Position numbers and translations under genes: made by a program. From positions 496,001-560,000 of the forward strand of contig NZ_FNUZ01000001.1 in assembly GCF_900108225.1 (NCBI RefSeq): DNA of 64,000 nucleotides. The letters run 5' to 3'. This stretch comes from Thalassococcus halodurans (GTDB taxonomy: Bacteria; Pseudomonadota; Alphaproteobacteria; Rhodobacterales; Rhodobacteraceae). A model generated the notes under the pieces. That model was not told where the DNA came from, ran no database searches, and saw only the letters and a list, made by a program, of their open reading frames with translations. Below, piece by piece: positions 1-7,938 of the stretch; positions within the stretch are counted from its first letter, which is position 1, and each line of letters opens with the position of its first letter.

Positions 1-339
1 GGCGGAGAAGAGTTTCTTGTGATCCTACCGAAAACCAACATGAAACGCGCGATCCGTTCGGCCGAACGTCTGCGCGCAGGCATGAACAGCGGCCCGATCC
101 AATTGTCCGAGGCATCCGCCTATGTCAGCATCAGCATCGGTGTCACAACCAGCCTGAATGCCTATGGCGCAACCGCCACCACGGTTCTGGAAGAGGCTGA
201 CAACGCCCTTTATGCGGCCAAATCAACAGGCCGCAACAAGGTCGTTCACGCCAAGGCTCAGGGTTTGGGACCGTACCGGTCGCCCTTTTTGCCGCGCGAG
301 CGGAATTCGGAAACTTCCTCGGCCAGCCGGTCGGCATAA
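1..339 (+). CDS. GGDEF-domain protein (diguanylate cyclase), C-terminal part
   Basis: Only the last 112 residues are present. The window opens exactly on the GGEEF signature, the active-site loop of diguanylate cyclases that make cyclic di-GMP from two GTP. The downstream stretch has the family's usual end, with an ISIGVT strand at about residues 43-48 and an ADNALYAAKSTGRNKV helix at about 64-79. A tail of about 30 residues follows, polar and without a recognisable domain. The last 82 bp overlap the convergent metal-resistance-like gene, so the two 3' ends are antisense to each other. The sensory N-terminus lies outside the window, so the signal it responds to cannot be named. An intact GGEEF suggests an active enzyme. 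Confidence 0.85.
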   Translation, partial: GGEEFLVILPKTNMKRAIRSAERLRAGMNSGPIQLSEASAYVSISIGVTTSLNAYGATATTVLEEADNALYAAKSTGRNKVVHAKAQGLGPYRSPFLPRERNSETSSASRSA

Positions 340-773
340 GCCGCGCGCTCGGCAGGGGTTTTGGTTCCCAAGTACTCGACCATCATCTGGCGACCACGTT
401 CCTGCAGCGATTTCGAACGCTGGTGTTGACGTTCAAGTACGCTGGTCAGTTCGGCCTGATTGAATTCCGGCTGTTTCAGCAGATCGACAACGTCCTGATA
501 GTCCTGCAACGCCAGTTCACGCATTTCGGGCGACGGTTTGCTGTTTTTGAAAAACTCGCGCCCCAAAGCACGGCGGTCCTCTTGCGAAAAGGCGCGCAGA
601 TACAGGAACGGACCATCCGGCGGGGGGCGCCGGCTGAATTCACGCGGACCGGAGTTGGCAAAGAAGAACGTCGCCATCGCGCCCACAATCAGCAGGTTCA
701 ATGCCAGCGAAACCACCAGCAGAACCCGCGTCCAAGGGAACCGTTTCGGCTTTTCCTGTTGTACATCAGACAT
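258..773 (-). CDS. Periplasmic heavy-metal-resistance-like membrane protein
   Basis: This 171-residue protein has one N-terminal membrane segment (about residues 14-38). A charged, helical periplasmic part follows, rich in Glu, Arg and Gln, with features of the Metal_resist/CpxP-like family (for example LQERGRQMMVEYLG near residue 122). Such proteins sense or buffer metals or envelope stress in the periplasm. It starts 3 bp after the anti-sigma-like gene, behind an AAGGG ribosome-binding site, so it is the third gene of the ECF sigma operon and may act as its periplasmic sensor. That role is inferred from context. The 3' end overlaps the GGDEF gene by 82 bp. No metal-binding motif is obvious. 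Confidence 0.65.
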   Translation of the reverse strand: MSDVQQEKPKRFPWTRVLLVVSLALNLLIVGAMATFFFANSGPREFSRRPPPDGPFLYLRAFSQEDRRALGREFFKNSKPSPEMRELALQDYQDVVDLLKQPEFNQAELTSVLERQHQRSKSLQERGRQMMVEYLGTKTPAERAAYADRLAEEVSEFRSRGKKGDRYGPKP

Positions 774-776
774 CTT

Positions 777-1148
777 TTACCCTTCCAACATCGCCAGTTC
801 GAACCCGGTGACCGGATCAAACAAATAGTCCGAAACAACCGCCCCGTCCTGCCCCAAGACCTGCGCCATCGTATCGCTGACAGCCGTAGGCGGGTTCAAA
901 CCGATCCAGACACCGGTCAACGTCGCAGCACTTAGACCCGCCAAGGCAGGCCAGCCCCCGACCGCGCCCATAATCTGGCTCCAGACGGACTTTGGCGCGC
1001 TGGCAGCAGCGATCTGAGCACGGCGATCCGTTTCCGCCTGCGCATCTGCAATCATGCGCGCCATCAGCCCGTCCGGCACCACCGGCGCGGATTTCTTGGC
1101 GTCGTCAAAGAACGCTTCCAGAAAGTCGTCATTCTCCGGCGTGGTCAT
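777..1148 (-). CDS. Anti-sigma-factor-like single-pass membrane protein
   Basis: This 123-residue protein has an acidic cytoplasmic start (MTTPENDDFLEAFFDDAKK), a middle helix, one membrane segment at about residues 66-86 (GGWPALAGLSAATLTGVWIG) and a short external tail. The gene overlaps the end of the sigma factor gene by 20 bp and precedes a periplasmic helical protein. That arrangement is typical of an anti-sigma factor that holds its ECF sigma at the membrane. No zinc-binding anti-sigma motif (HxxxCxxC) is present, so the assignment rests on topology and position. Close homologues in Rhodobacteraceae are usually annotated as hypothetical. Confidence 0.6.
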   Translation of the reverse strand: MTTPENDDFLEAFFDDAKKSAPVVPDGLMARMIADAQAETDRRAQIAAASAPKSVWSQIMGAVGGWPALAGLSAATLTGVWIGLNPPTAVSDTMAQVLGQDGAVVSDYLFDPVTGFELAMLEG

Positions 1149-1698
1149 AGCCCAACTCCTCGCGCTTGCGGGACAAAAGCGCCGTCAAAGCGCGCTTTCC
1201 CCGTGCGGTTAAACTTTCGACTGCTCGCGGTGTGATGTCCATGATCTGGCCGATCTCGGGGTTCGAAAGCCCGTCGATGTGGCGCAGAACAACCGCCTGT
1301 TTTTGTCTGTCCGGCAATTTGTCCAATGCGTTTTGCAACGCCTCGTGCCGTTCTTTTTGCTCCATCGTCTCAACGACCGAAGCACTGTCGTCCGCCATTT
1401 CAGGCAGATCATCAAAATTCGTCGTGCGCCGCTTGCGGATACGGTCGATGCACATATTGGCCGTTACACGATACAGCCACGTGCTGACCTGTGCCTCGCC
1501 ACTGCGCCAGTCCGGTGCGATCCGCCAAAGCTTGAGCATCGCATCCTGCGCCACATCTTCGGCCTCGGCCCGATCGCCCAACAGCCGCATGGCGTGGGCA
1601 AACACCCGACCCGCATGCCGCAGGGTCAAGGCTTGGGCCGCCGCCTGATTGCCCGAAGCATAGGCGGCAAGAAGATCTTCGTCGCTTTGATCTGTCAT
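1129..1698 (-). CDS. RNA polymerase sigma factor, ECF (sigma-70) family
   Basis: An ECF sigma factor of about 189 residues. Region 2 carries AEDVAQDAMLKLWRIAPDW and STWLYRVTANMCIDRIRKRR. Region 4 carries LPDRQKQAVVLRHIDGLSNP, then a helix-turn-helix EIGQIMDITPRAVESLTARG. It directs RNA polymerase to stress promoters, probably released by the overlapping membrane anti-sigma-like protein. I chose the ATG at 1698 (MTDQSDEDL). A GTG 15 bp upstream is possible, and neither has a strong ribosome-binding site. It heads the leftward operon sigma / anti-sigma / metal-resistance-like protein. A stem-loop and an EF-hand gene lie just upstream in the same direction. Confidence 0.9.
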   Translation of the reverse strand: MTDQSDEDLLAAYASGNQAAAQALTLRHAGRVFAHAMRLLGDRAEAEDVAQDAMLKLWRIAPDWRSGEAQVSTWLYRVTANMCIDRIRKRRTTNFDDLPEMADDSASVVETMEQKERHEALQNALDKLPDRQKQAVVLRHIDGLSNPEIGQIMDITPRAVESLTARGKRALTALLSRKREELGYDHAGE

Positions 1699-1754
1699 AA
1701 GGTCCAGCGGCACTTAGTAACCTTTACGCCTATCCTGATCTGCAAAGGCGGGCA

Positions 1755-1789
1755 ATGTCGGGCGGAGGGATGAGGTTTCCGCCCGACAT
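1755..1789 (-). terminator. Stem-loop after the EF-hand gene
   Basis: A perfect 11-bp inverted repeat (ATGTCGGGCGG with CCGCCCGACAT, 13-nt loop) begins 6 bp after the EF-hand stop codon. There is no U-tract, so it may be a weak terminator, an mRNA 3' stabiliser or a processing site between the EF-hand gene and the sigma operon. Confidence 0.5.
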
Positions 1790-1795
1790 GAGGTA

Positions 1796-2299
1796 TTAGA
1801 ACTTGCCGTGACGTTCGCCGCGGCCTTCGCCCATACCTTTACCTTTGCCGAAACGCTTACCCATTTTGGACTGCAGATCGGCGATTTCCTCTTCGGTGAT
1901 CACGCCATCGCTGTTGGCATCGATACGGTCGAACATCTTGGCCGGACCCTGACGAGCCTCAAGCTCTTCAGGCGACAGCTTGCCGTCTTCGTCGGCATCC
2001 ATACGTTCAAGCATACGCTGCGCGCGCTGCTGCATGCGCTCGGACTGCGGCTGTTCGAAACCTGCGACCAGTTCCTCAAGCGAAACAGCGCCGTCACCGT
2101 CGGTGTCCATGCCAGCGAAACGGGCTTCGCCACGGGCTTCGAATTCCTCAAGGCTGATCTGGCCGTCGCCGTTGGCGTCGATTTCAGAGAAGTTGAACTG
2201 CGGACCCTGATGGTCGCCGCGCGCTTGTGCGTCGCCTGCGAAACCACCCATCGCCACTGCTGTTGCCAAAACTCCTGCACCGATAGCTGCAAACTTCAT
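1796..2299 (-). CDS. Secreted four-EF-hand calcium-binding protein
   Basis: The 167-residue product begins with a signal peptide (about residues 1-26, ending GGFAGDAQA). Four canonical EF-hand loops follow: DANGDGQISLEE near 41, DTDGDGAVSLEE near 65, DADEDGKLSPEE near 101 and DANSDGVITEEE near 126. Each has acidic residues at the calcium-coordinating positions. The C-terminus is Gly/Lys/Arg-rich (GKRFGKGKGMGEGRGERHGKF region). It is probably a periplasmic calcium buffer or sensor. It lies upstream of the ECF sigma operon and could feed into it, but a hairpin separates them. The partner is unknown. Confidence 0.85.
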   Translation of the reverse strand: MKFAAIGAGVLATAVAMGGFAGDAQARGDHQGPQFNFSEIDANGDGQISLEEFEARGEARFAGMDTDGDGAVSLEELVAGFEQPQSERMQQRAQRMLERMDADEDGKLSPEELEARQGPAKMFDRIDANSDGVITEEEIADLQSKMGKRFGKGKGMGEGRGERHGKF

Positions 2300-2644
2300 G
2301 TTTGTTTCCTTCCAGTTCTTGTTTCAACACCGGTCCGTTGTGGCCGGATATGCAGGTCAAACGGGCCAGCTTCGAATTTCCGTCGAAAAAAGTTTGGACT
2401 TCGGAAAATGGTGGTGGATTGCTTGGCAGTATAGAAGCGCAAGCGATCCATTCGGAGACGTAAGGCGCAACTGGCCTAAATGTGCCCAGAGTGGATCATC
2501 TGGGTTTCACATAATCGGCTTGGAAACCAAATTTGACGGCTCGTTCGAGCCCATTGTTGCACTATGCGCTCTTGGGTAATTTCGTTACGAGGGCTAGGGG
2601 TCGACCCGAAATTTAACTTATCAGATGGAGCTGTAAGATAGACG

Positions 2645-2818
2645 ATGTTGGGACTGATTGCGGTCGTGGGATCATTAGTCTGCTCGGGTATCTGGCTATC
2701 CATGCTGTTTTCCGGGAAAAAATCAGGTCTGATTTTTGGTATAAGCTTTGAAACTTACATGTTCTGCAGCATAGGTTGCGCTGTTGTCGCCACATTGCTG
2801 CTCCGTCTCGGCATTTGA
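2645..2818 (+). CDS. Possible small two-helix membrane protein (57 aa)
   Basis: The ATG at 2645 opens a 57-codon frame. It encodes one hydrophobic helix (MLGLIAVVGSLVCSGIWL), a short basic loop (SGKKSG) and a second helix with two cysteines ending LLLRLGI. The hairpin topology is unlikely in random non-coding DNA, but the ribosome-binding site is poor: a GGAG lies about 17 nt upstream. I do not recognise the family. It could be a genuine small membrane protein or a chance frame. Confidence 0.35.
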   Translation: MLGLIAVVGSLVCSGIWLSMLFSGKKSGLIFGISFETYMFCSIGCAVVATLLLRLGI

Positions 2819-2951
2819 GTCCGTGTGTTCTTCGTCAAACTAGCGAAACTGATCGAAAGTCCACTTCGTCCGCACCGCTGACATTAAAGCTTTCGTCCCC
2901 AATTCAATACCGCTACCCGCTCCATTTGCGACATCCGGACGCAAGGGCGGT

Positions 2952-2980
2952 TTGACACCTTTTTATTACCCCCTTGCTTA
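2952..2980 (+). promoter_or_regulatory. Candidate sigma-70 promoter for the DUF983 gene
   Basis: A perfect -35 hexamer TTGACA (2952-2957) is followed after 17-18 nt by TGCTTAT as a weak -10 element. It lies about 30 bp before the DUF983 start codon, which has GAGGTGACTG before its ATG. Confidence 0.4.
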
Positions 2981-3010
2981 TGCAAATTGACGGCCTCAAC
3001 GAGGTGACTG

Positions 3011-3400
3011 ATGTCCGAAACAGATCAACAAACTGAAGAACGCCCGACGCTGCCGGCCTTGCTTAAGGGTTGGCGCCGGAAATGCCCGAATTGCGGGTCC
3101 GGCCCTCTTCTGAGTGGCTATCTGAAAGTGCGCGACACGTGTCCTGTGTGCCGCGAAGACCTGCATCATCACCGCGCGGATGACGGGCCCGCCTATCTGA
3201 CACTGCTGATCGTGGGCCACCTGATGGCGCCTCTTCTGCTGTTTGTCTTTGAAACATGGCGCCCCGAGCCGTTGACCCTGTTCACCATCTTCGCCGTTGG
3301 ATGCAGTGGACTGTCGCTCTATCTTTTGCCAAGGTTGAAGGGGATGATTGTCGCCTTCCAATGGGCAAAACAAATGCATGGGTTCGGCGAGTCTTCGTGA
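3011..3400 (+). CDS. DUF983 family membrane protein
   Basis: This 129-residue protein has an N-terminal zinc-ribbon-like element with two CxxC pairs (CPNCGSGPL near residue 25 and CPVCRED near 44). A His-rich turn (DLHHHRADDGPAY) and two membrane segments (about 62-80 and 86-105) follow, as in the DUF983 family. The molecular function is unknown, and these proteins are widespread in Alphaproteobacteria. The start is set by a GAGGTG ribosome-binding site. The next gene, a NUDIX hydrolase, starts 21 bp downstream, so the two probably form an operon. Confidence 0.85.
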   Translation: MSETDQQTEERPTLPALLKGWRRKCPNCGSGPLLSGYLKVRDTCPVCREDLHHHRADDGPAYLTLLIVGHLMAPLLLFVFETWRPEPLTLFTIFAVGCSGLSLYLLPRLKGMIVAFQWAKQMHGFGESS

Positions 3401-3421
3401 TCTCCGGACCACGGAGTGAAT

Positions 3422-4120
3422 ATGACCGAAACCAAAGACGTCCCCATTCGTGACGCCTCGACCGTTATTGTGATGCGCGACAAGGCCACGCGCCCGCGCG
3501 TCCTGATGGGGCAACGCGGGGCCAAGGCTGCGTTCATGCCGAACAAGTTCGTCTTCCCCGGCGGTGCCGTGGACAAAGGCGATGCGCATATTCCACTGGC
3601 CAATCCCCTGGCTGACGGCTGCCGCGCCAGACTGGCCGAGGATGCTGCGCGCGATATGTCCGGCGCATTGGCCGCCGCAGCCATCCGTGAGCTGTGGGAA
3701 GAGACCGGTCAAATCCTGGGCCAGATGGCGGCATGGACCGATCCGGTGCCGGACGACTGGATTGATTTCGCCAACCGTGGCTACCTGCCCGATGCCTCTG
3801 CCCTAAGCTTTGTCTTCCGCGCTATCACCCCGCCGGGACGCCCGCGCCGGTTTGATGCGCGGTTCTTTCTGGTCGATGCGGATGCACTGGCCAGCGATCC
3901 CGATGATTTCGATGCGGCTTGCGACGAACTCAGCCACTTGCAATGGGTGCCTGTAGACGAAGTGCGAAAGCTGGATATGCCATTCATCACCGAAGTCGTT
4001 CTGGCCGAAATCGCTGCTCGAGCGACGGATGACAGCGTTCCGGACTCTGTCCCGTTTTTCAAAAACAACGACGAAGCCAGCCTGTTCCTGCGCCTGAACG
4101 GGCGACCGATGACTGATTGA
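3422..4120 (+). CDS. NUDIX hydrolase with an insertion inside the Nudix box
   Basis: A NUDIX-family protein of 232 residues. The Nudix box is split: its first half FVFPGGAVDKGD lies at about residues 43-54 and its second half AAIRELWEETGQIL at about 87-100, with roughly 35 residues between. Eukaryotic NUDT19-type CoA diphosphatases carry a comparable insertion, so a CoA or acyl-CoA diphosphatase role is plausible but unproven. The metal-binding REL-EE signature is complete. I chose the ATG at 3422 because GGAG sits 6 nt upstream. A GTG two codons earlier would overlap that site. It follows DUF983 and ends at a terminator shared with convergent metK. Confidence 0.85.
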   Translation: MTETKDVPIRDASTVIVMRDKATRPRVLMGQRGAKAAFMPNKFVFPGGAVDKGDAHIPLANPLADGCRARLAEDAARDMSGALAAAAIRELWEETGQILGQMAAWTDPVPDDWIDFANRGYLPDASALSFVFRAITPPGRPRRFDARFFLVDADALASDPDDFDAACDELSHLQWVPVDEVRKLDMPFITEVVLAEIAARATDDSVPDSVPFFKNNDEASLFLRLNGRPMTD

Positions 4121-4144
4121 AGCAATTGAAAAGCTGAAACAAAT

Positions 4145-4176
4145 AAGGCCCCGATCCGAAGATCAGGGCCTTTTTC
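4145..4176. terminator. Bidirectional intrinsic terminator between the NUDIX gene and metK
   Basis: A stem AAGGCCCCGATC pairs with GATCAGGGCCTT (one mismatch) across a CGAA tetraloop, followed by a T-run on the + strand. It lies 24 bp after the NUDIX stop codon and 25 bp after the metK stop on the other strand, so it can serve both convergent genes. Confidence 0.85.
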
Positions 4177-4201
4177 ATTTCGATAAAGATCGAAATTAAG
4201 T

Positions 4202-5380
4202 TCAGACAGCTTTCTTCAGGGCGTCGACCAGATCGGTGCGTTCCCACGAAAACCCGCCATCCGCATCAGGCGTACGGCCAAAGTGGCCATAGGCGGCTGT
4301 GCGTTCGTAGATCGGCTTGTTCAGTTCCAGATGCGTCCGGATACCGCGCGGGGTCAGGTCCATCACCTGCGGAATGGCTGCTTCGATTGCAGCGGCGTCC
4401 ACCTGACCTGTGCCGTGTGTATCGGCATAAATCGACAGCGGCTTGGCCACACCAATCGCATAGCTCAGCTGGATCGTACAGCGATCGGCCATGCCAGCCG
4501 CAACAACGTTCTTCGCCAGATAGCGCGCAGCATAGGCCGCCGAACGGTCAACCTTGGTCGGGTCTTTACCCGAGAACGCGCCACCACCGTGGGGGGCTGC
4601 GCCGCCATATGTGTCCACGATGATCTTACGGCCTGTCAGACCGGCGTCGCCATCCGGCCCACCGATCACGAAGGTGCCTGTGGGGTTCACCCACCATTCG
4701 GTTGCATCTGTGATCCAGCCTTCGGGCAAAACTTCGCGGATGTAGGGTTCAACAATCGCGCGGATGTCAGCCGAGCTTTGGCTTTCGTCGGCGTGCTGTG
4801 TGGACAGAACGATGGACGATACGCCAACCGGCTTTCCGCCTTCATAGCGGACAGACAGCTGCGATTTCGCGTCAGGGCGCAGCAGCGGTTCCTGACCGGA
4901 TTTGCGGACCTCGGCCAGACGACGCAGGATCGCGTGGCTGTACTGGATCGGGGCCGGCATGAGTGCGTCTGTTTCGTTGGTTGCGTAACCGAACATAATG
5001 CCCTGGTCGCCCGCGCCTTCATCACCACGTTCGCCTGTCACGCCCTGCGCGATGTGCGCGGACTGTTCGTGCAGATAGTTGGAAATCTTACAGGTCGCGT
5101 GATGGAACTTGTCCTGCTCGTACCCGATGTCTTTGATACAGGCGCGCGCGATGTCGGGGATGCGCTCCATGTATTCCGCCAGTTTGGCTTGGTCTGTCAG
5201 ACCAACTTCGCCACCGATCACAACGCGGTTTGTCGTTGCGAATGTTTCGCAGGCTACGCGCGCCAGCGGATCTTCTGCCAGTAGGGCATCGAGGATCGCG
5301 TCAGAGATGCGGTCACATACTTTATCGGGATGGCCCTCGGAAACGGACTCCGAGGTAAACGTATAATTGTCACGAGACAT
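4202..5380 (-). CDS. metK: S-adenosylmethionine synthetase
   Basis: MetK joins ATP and methionine to give S-adenosylmethionine in the cytoplasm. The 392-residue length is normal for the family. Signatures are [20 protein letters not shown] near residue 12 (ATP-binding His), [12 protein letters not shown] near 121, and the glycine-rich [20 protein letters not shown] near 265. The gene is single, convergent with the NUDIX gene, and preceded at 5389-5433 by a SAM/SAH-type riboswitch whose 3' arm contains the metK ribosome-binding site. That implies translational feedback by the product. Confidence 0.98.
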   Translation of the reverse strand: MSRDNYTFTSESVSEGHPDKVCDRISDAILDALLAEDPLARVACETFATTNRVVIGGEVGLTDQAKLAEYMERIPDIARACIKDIGYEQDKFHHATCKISNYLHEQSAHIAQGVTGERGDEGAGDQGIMFGYATNETDALMPAPIQYSHAILRRLAEVRKSGQEPLLRPDAKSQLSVRYEGGKPVGVSSIVLSTQHADESQSSADIRAIVEPYIREVLPEGWITDATEWWVNPTGTFVIGGPDGDAGLTGRKIIVDTYGGAAPHGGGAFSGKDPTKVDRSAAYAARYLAKNVVAAGMADRCTIQLSYAIGVAKPLSIYADTHGTGQVDAAAIEAAIPQVMDLTPRGIRTHLELNKPIYERTAAYGHFGRTPDADGGFSWERTDLVDALKKAV

Positions 5381-5388
5381 AGGAAAAG

Positions 5389-5433
5389 TGCTCCATTAGG
5401 TTTCGCTGCCACGCCAGGAAGCCGTTGTGGCAG
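5389..5433 (-). ncRNA. SAM/SAH riboswitch in the metK leader
   Basis: On the minus strand the leader reads CTGCCAC, then AACGGCTTCCTGGC, then GTGGCAG: a 7-bp hairpin with the conserved loop of the Rhodobacterales SAM/SAH riboswitch class. About 9 nt later comes AATGGAGCA. Its GGAGC can pair with GCTTCC in the loop to form the class's H-type pseudoknot, masking the metK Shine-Dalgarno sequence. The element ends 8 bp before the metK ATG. Assignment comes from recalled consensus and manual folding. Confidence 0.9.
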
Positions 5434-5470
5434 GTGTATGTCGTTGCGCTACGCCCTTGTTATGGGCACG

Positions 5471-6973
5471 TCAATGAGAATTAGAGCGCGCGCGCAACGC
5501 GCCAACCAAGGTGAGTCCCAATAGCAGCACAAGCAACGGAACGTCACCCGAACGCGCATAGACCGTGTCGTTCAAAGCTGCGGGCAAAGGTACATCGATG
5601 TACCCCGCCTGCCCCAGATCGATGGAATCCACGATACGTCCCTTGGCATCAATGACCGCCGAAACGCCAGTATTGGCGGATCGCAGCATCGGCAAACCCT
5701 GCTCAATCGCGCGCATCCGCGCCTGTGCCAGATGCTGGTAAGGGCCGGACCACGTACCAAACCACGCGTCATTTGTGATCTGGATCAGCATATCAGGGCG
5801 GCTGCCCCCTGTTTTTGCATGCTGGGGAAAGACGGCCTCGTAGCAGATCAAGGGCAATGCTTTGCCCAACGGCCCCAAGTCCAACAGGCGCGGCCCTGGC
5901 CCTGCGGAATAGCCGCTGGCCGCACGCTGCGCCAAACCGCCCACGTTGATCCGCGCGAAAAGATCGGGGAACGGCATGTATTCCCCGAAGGGCACAAGGT
6001 GATGCTTGTCGTAAACCGCAGAGGTCTGGCCGCTGGCATCCTGCAGGATCAGGGAATTGTAATACCGCCCGTCGTCTTCGCGTTGGATGCCGACAATCAT
6101 TGGAACCGGACCTGCGGACTGCGACACAACGCCAAGCGCTTCCTCGGCGTTGTTCAGCAACATCGGCATCGCTGTTTCCGGCCAGATGATCAAATCAGGA
6201 CGTGGTCCAACCTCGGTGAAGGACAAAAGCCGGTTAAAGAACACGGGGATCATGTCGCGCTGCCACTTTTGATCTTGCGGCGCGTTGGGCTGTACCAGTC
6301 GCACGATCTTGGGCGTGCCCTCTTGTGGTGCGATCGGGCGGTTTTGCAGATACACGCCACCACCGATCAGTCCGATTGCCAGCGCAATTGCCGCCAACCC
6401 CAAGGGCAACGCACGGGTGCGCGACACCTCTGAGGCAAGCCACGCAATCGTCAGGGTCAACAGCGTCAGCCCATGGGGCCCGATCACTGCCGCCCATTGC
6501 GCGCCAATCGTCGGTGTCCAGACATAGCCGACAAGCCCCCAAGGAAAGCCCGTCAGAATATAGGCGCGCGACAGTTCTGCCAGCGTCCAGAGCGGCACAA
6601 CCAACCACCGCAAACCAGAGGATGCAGCCAGCCAGAAAGGCATGGCCCAGAATATCGCAAGACCAGCCGCGATCAGCACCAAGGCGAACGGGGCCATCCA
6701 GCCTGTGGTCGCGGCATCAACCTGAAACGGGTTCACAATCCACGTCAGGGACGTCCCGAAGTATCCAACACCAAAGGCCCAGCCGATCCAGCCTGCCTGT
6801 CTGCGGCACACTTCAGGTGACAACATCAGGAATGGAACCAGCAACGCAGGCAGGGCCAAGCCTGTCAGGTCAAAGGGCGCCTGCCCCAACCCAAAGGCCA
6901 CGCCCGCCAAAAGCGTGATCACCAAACGAAGCCTGAGCGACAGGCCCCGCATCGGCGCGAAAAGGTCACTCAT
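5471..6973 (-). CDS. lnt: Apolipoprotein N-acyltransferase
   Basis: Lnt adds the third acyl chain to the N-terminal cysteine of lipoproteins in the inner membrane. The 500-residue protein has about seven N-terminal hydrophobic segments, then a periplasmic nitrilase-type domain. The catalytic triad is visible: Glu in IIWPETAMP, Lys in YDKHHLVPFGEYMP and Cys in LICYEAVFP. A final membrane segment (VPLLVLLLGLTLVGAL) ends the protein. Its start overlaps the corC-like gene by 8 bp, making it the last gene of the ybeZ-ybeY-corC-lnt operon, an order conserved in many proteobacteria. Confidence 0.96.
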   Translation of the reverse strand: MSDLFAPMRGLSLRLRLVITLLAGVAFGLGQAPFDLTGLALPALLVPFLMLSPEVCRRQAGWIGWAFGVGYFGTSLTWIVNPFQVDAATTGWMAPFALVLIAAGLAIFWAMPFWLAASSGLRWLVVPLWTLAELSRAYILTGFPWGLVGYVWTPTIGAQWAAVIGPHGLTLLTLTIAWLASEVSRTRALPLGLAAIALAIGLIGGGVYLQNRPIAPQEGTPKIVRLVQPNAPQDQKWQRDMIPVFFNRLLSFTEVGPRPDLIIWPETAMPMLLNNAEEALGVVSQSAGPVPMIVGIQREDDGRYYNSLILQDASGQTSAVYDKHHLVPFGEYMPFPDLFARINVGGLAQRAASGYSAGPGPRLLDLGPLGKALPLICYEAVFPQHAKTGGSRPDMLIQITNDAWFGTWSGPYQHLAQARMRAIEQGLPMLRSANTGVSAVIDAKGRIVDSIDLGQAGYIDVPLPAALNDTVYARSGDVPLLVLLLGLTLVGALRARSNSH

Positions 6974-7901
6974 TCGGGGCTGCGCTTGTGGCGTCTGCGC
7001 CTTGCTTGCGGCTGTTCACCGTACCGGGCGCACCCGGCATCCGGACGCGCAGGCGCTTGATCCGCCGCGGATCGGCGTCCACGACCTCAAACTCGATCCC
7101 GTCGGGATGCGGCACCATTTCGCCACGGGCCGGGACACGCCCTGCCAACATGAAGACAAGGCCACCAAGGGTGTCGATCTCTTCTTCATCGATTTCTTCG
7201 TCTTCGGTCAAAGACATGCCGATACCGGCTTCGAAATCAGACAGGGGCGTTTTGGCCAGAGCCAGATAGGTGCCGGTCTTTTCCTGCCGCCAGTTCTTAT
7301 CTTCTTCGATGTCGTGTTCGTCTTCGATCTCACCGATGACCTGTTCGATCAGGTCTTCGATGGTCACCAGACCATCAACACCGCCGTATTCATCAATGAC
7401 CAAGGCCATATGTCGGCGTTCGGTCTGCATTTTCGTAAGCAGAACACCGATCGGCATGGAAGGCGGCACGAACAAAAGCGGGCGCAATACATCTGCCAGA
7501 TTAAAATCTGTTGTCTCGCCGTTAAAGCCGTGAAGAAGCGCAAAGTCCTTCAGATGGACCATGCCAATTGGTGTATCCAACGTGCCCGTGTACACCGGCA
7601 GTCGGGTCAATCCGCTTTCACGGAAAATACTTACCAGGTCTTCTTTGGAAACGGTGTCCGGTACGGCGATGATATCTGCCTTCGGCACGCTGACGTCTTC
7701 GACGCGCATACGGCGCAGGTTCATCATGCCGTGTGTCACCGGAGCAGGAGCCGCAGTCGGGCTTCCATTTACGACGGTATCGTCGTCCGAATTTTCTGAA
7801 CGTGCTCCGAACAAACGGCGGAGAACGCCCACGCTGGTCTTGTTTTCACTGGTCTGCTGCGCGCCCTGCGCTGCATTAGACGACCCGTCGGTTTCGCCCA
7901 T
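6966..7901 (-). CDS. ybeX: CorC/HlyC-type CBS-domain protein (YbeX)
   Basis: This soluble 311-residue protein carries two CBS domains. The first surrounds FRESGLTRLPVYTGTLDTP. The second ends with the family hallmark DEYGGVDGLVTIEDLIEQVI. A C-terminal CorC_HlyC domain follows (DTLGGLVFMLAGRVPARGE). Family members are linked to magnesium/cobalt efflux and to ribosome or rRNA maturation. There is no DUF21 membrane domain, as expected for YbeX. I chose the ATG at 7901 because AGGAAAG lies just upstream. A TTG 15 bp earlier would swallow that site. The stop overlaps lnt by 8 bp. Confidence 0.93.
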   Translation of the reverse strand: MGETDGSSNAAQGAQQTSENKTSVGVLRRLFGARSENSDDDTVVNGSPTAAPAPVTHGMMNLRRMRVEDVSVPKADIIAVPDTVSKEDLVSIFRESGLTRLPVYTGTLDTPIGMVHLKDFALLHGFNGETTDFNLADVLRPLLFVPPSMPIGVLLTKMQTERRHMALVIDEYGGVDGLVTIEDLIEQVIGEIEDEHDIEEDKNWRQEKTGTYLALAKTPLSDFEAGIGMSLTEDEEIDEEEIDTLGGLVFMLAGRVPARGEMVPHPDGIEFEVVDADPRRIKRLRVRMPGAPGTVNSRKQGADATSAAPNE

Positions 7902-7938
7902 CTCTTTCCTGTCCAAAATGACGGGATGCCCCGCCGCT

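Larger units (their letters stand above)
2300..3010. other. 711-bp intergenic region with one small ORF and a promoter
   Basis: This stretch separates the leftward EF-hand gene from rightward DUF983. Its base composition is lower in GC than its surroundings. The only coding candidate is a 57-codon two-helix membrane ORF at 2645-2818. A consensus-like promoter lies near 2952. The longer frames on either strand show no domain features or coding signature. Confidence 0.5.
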
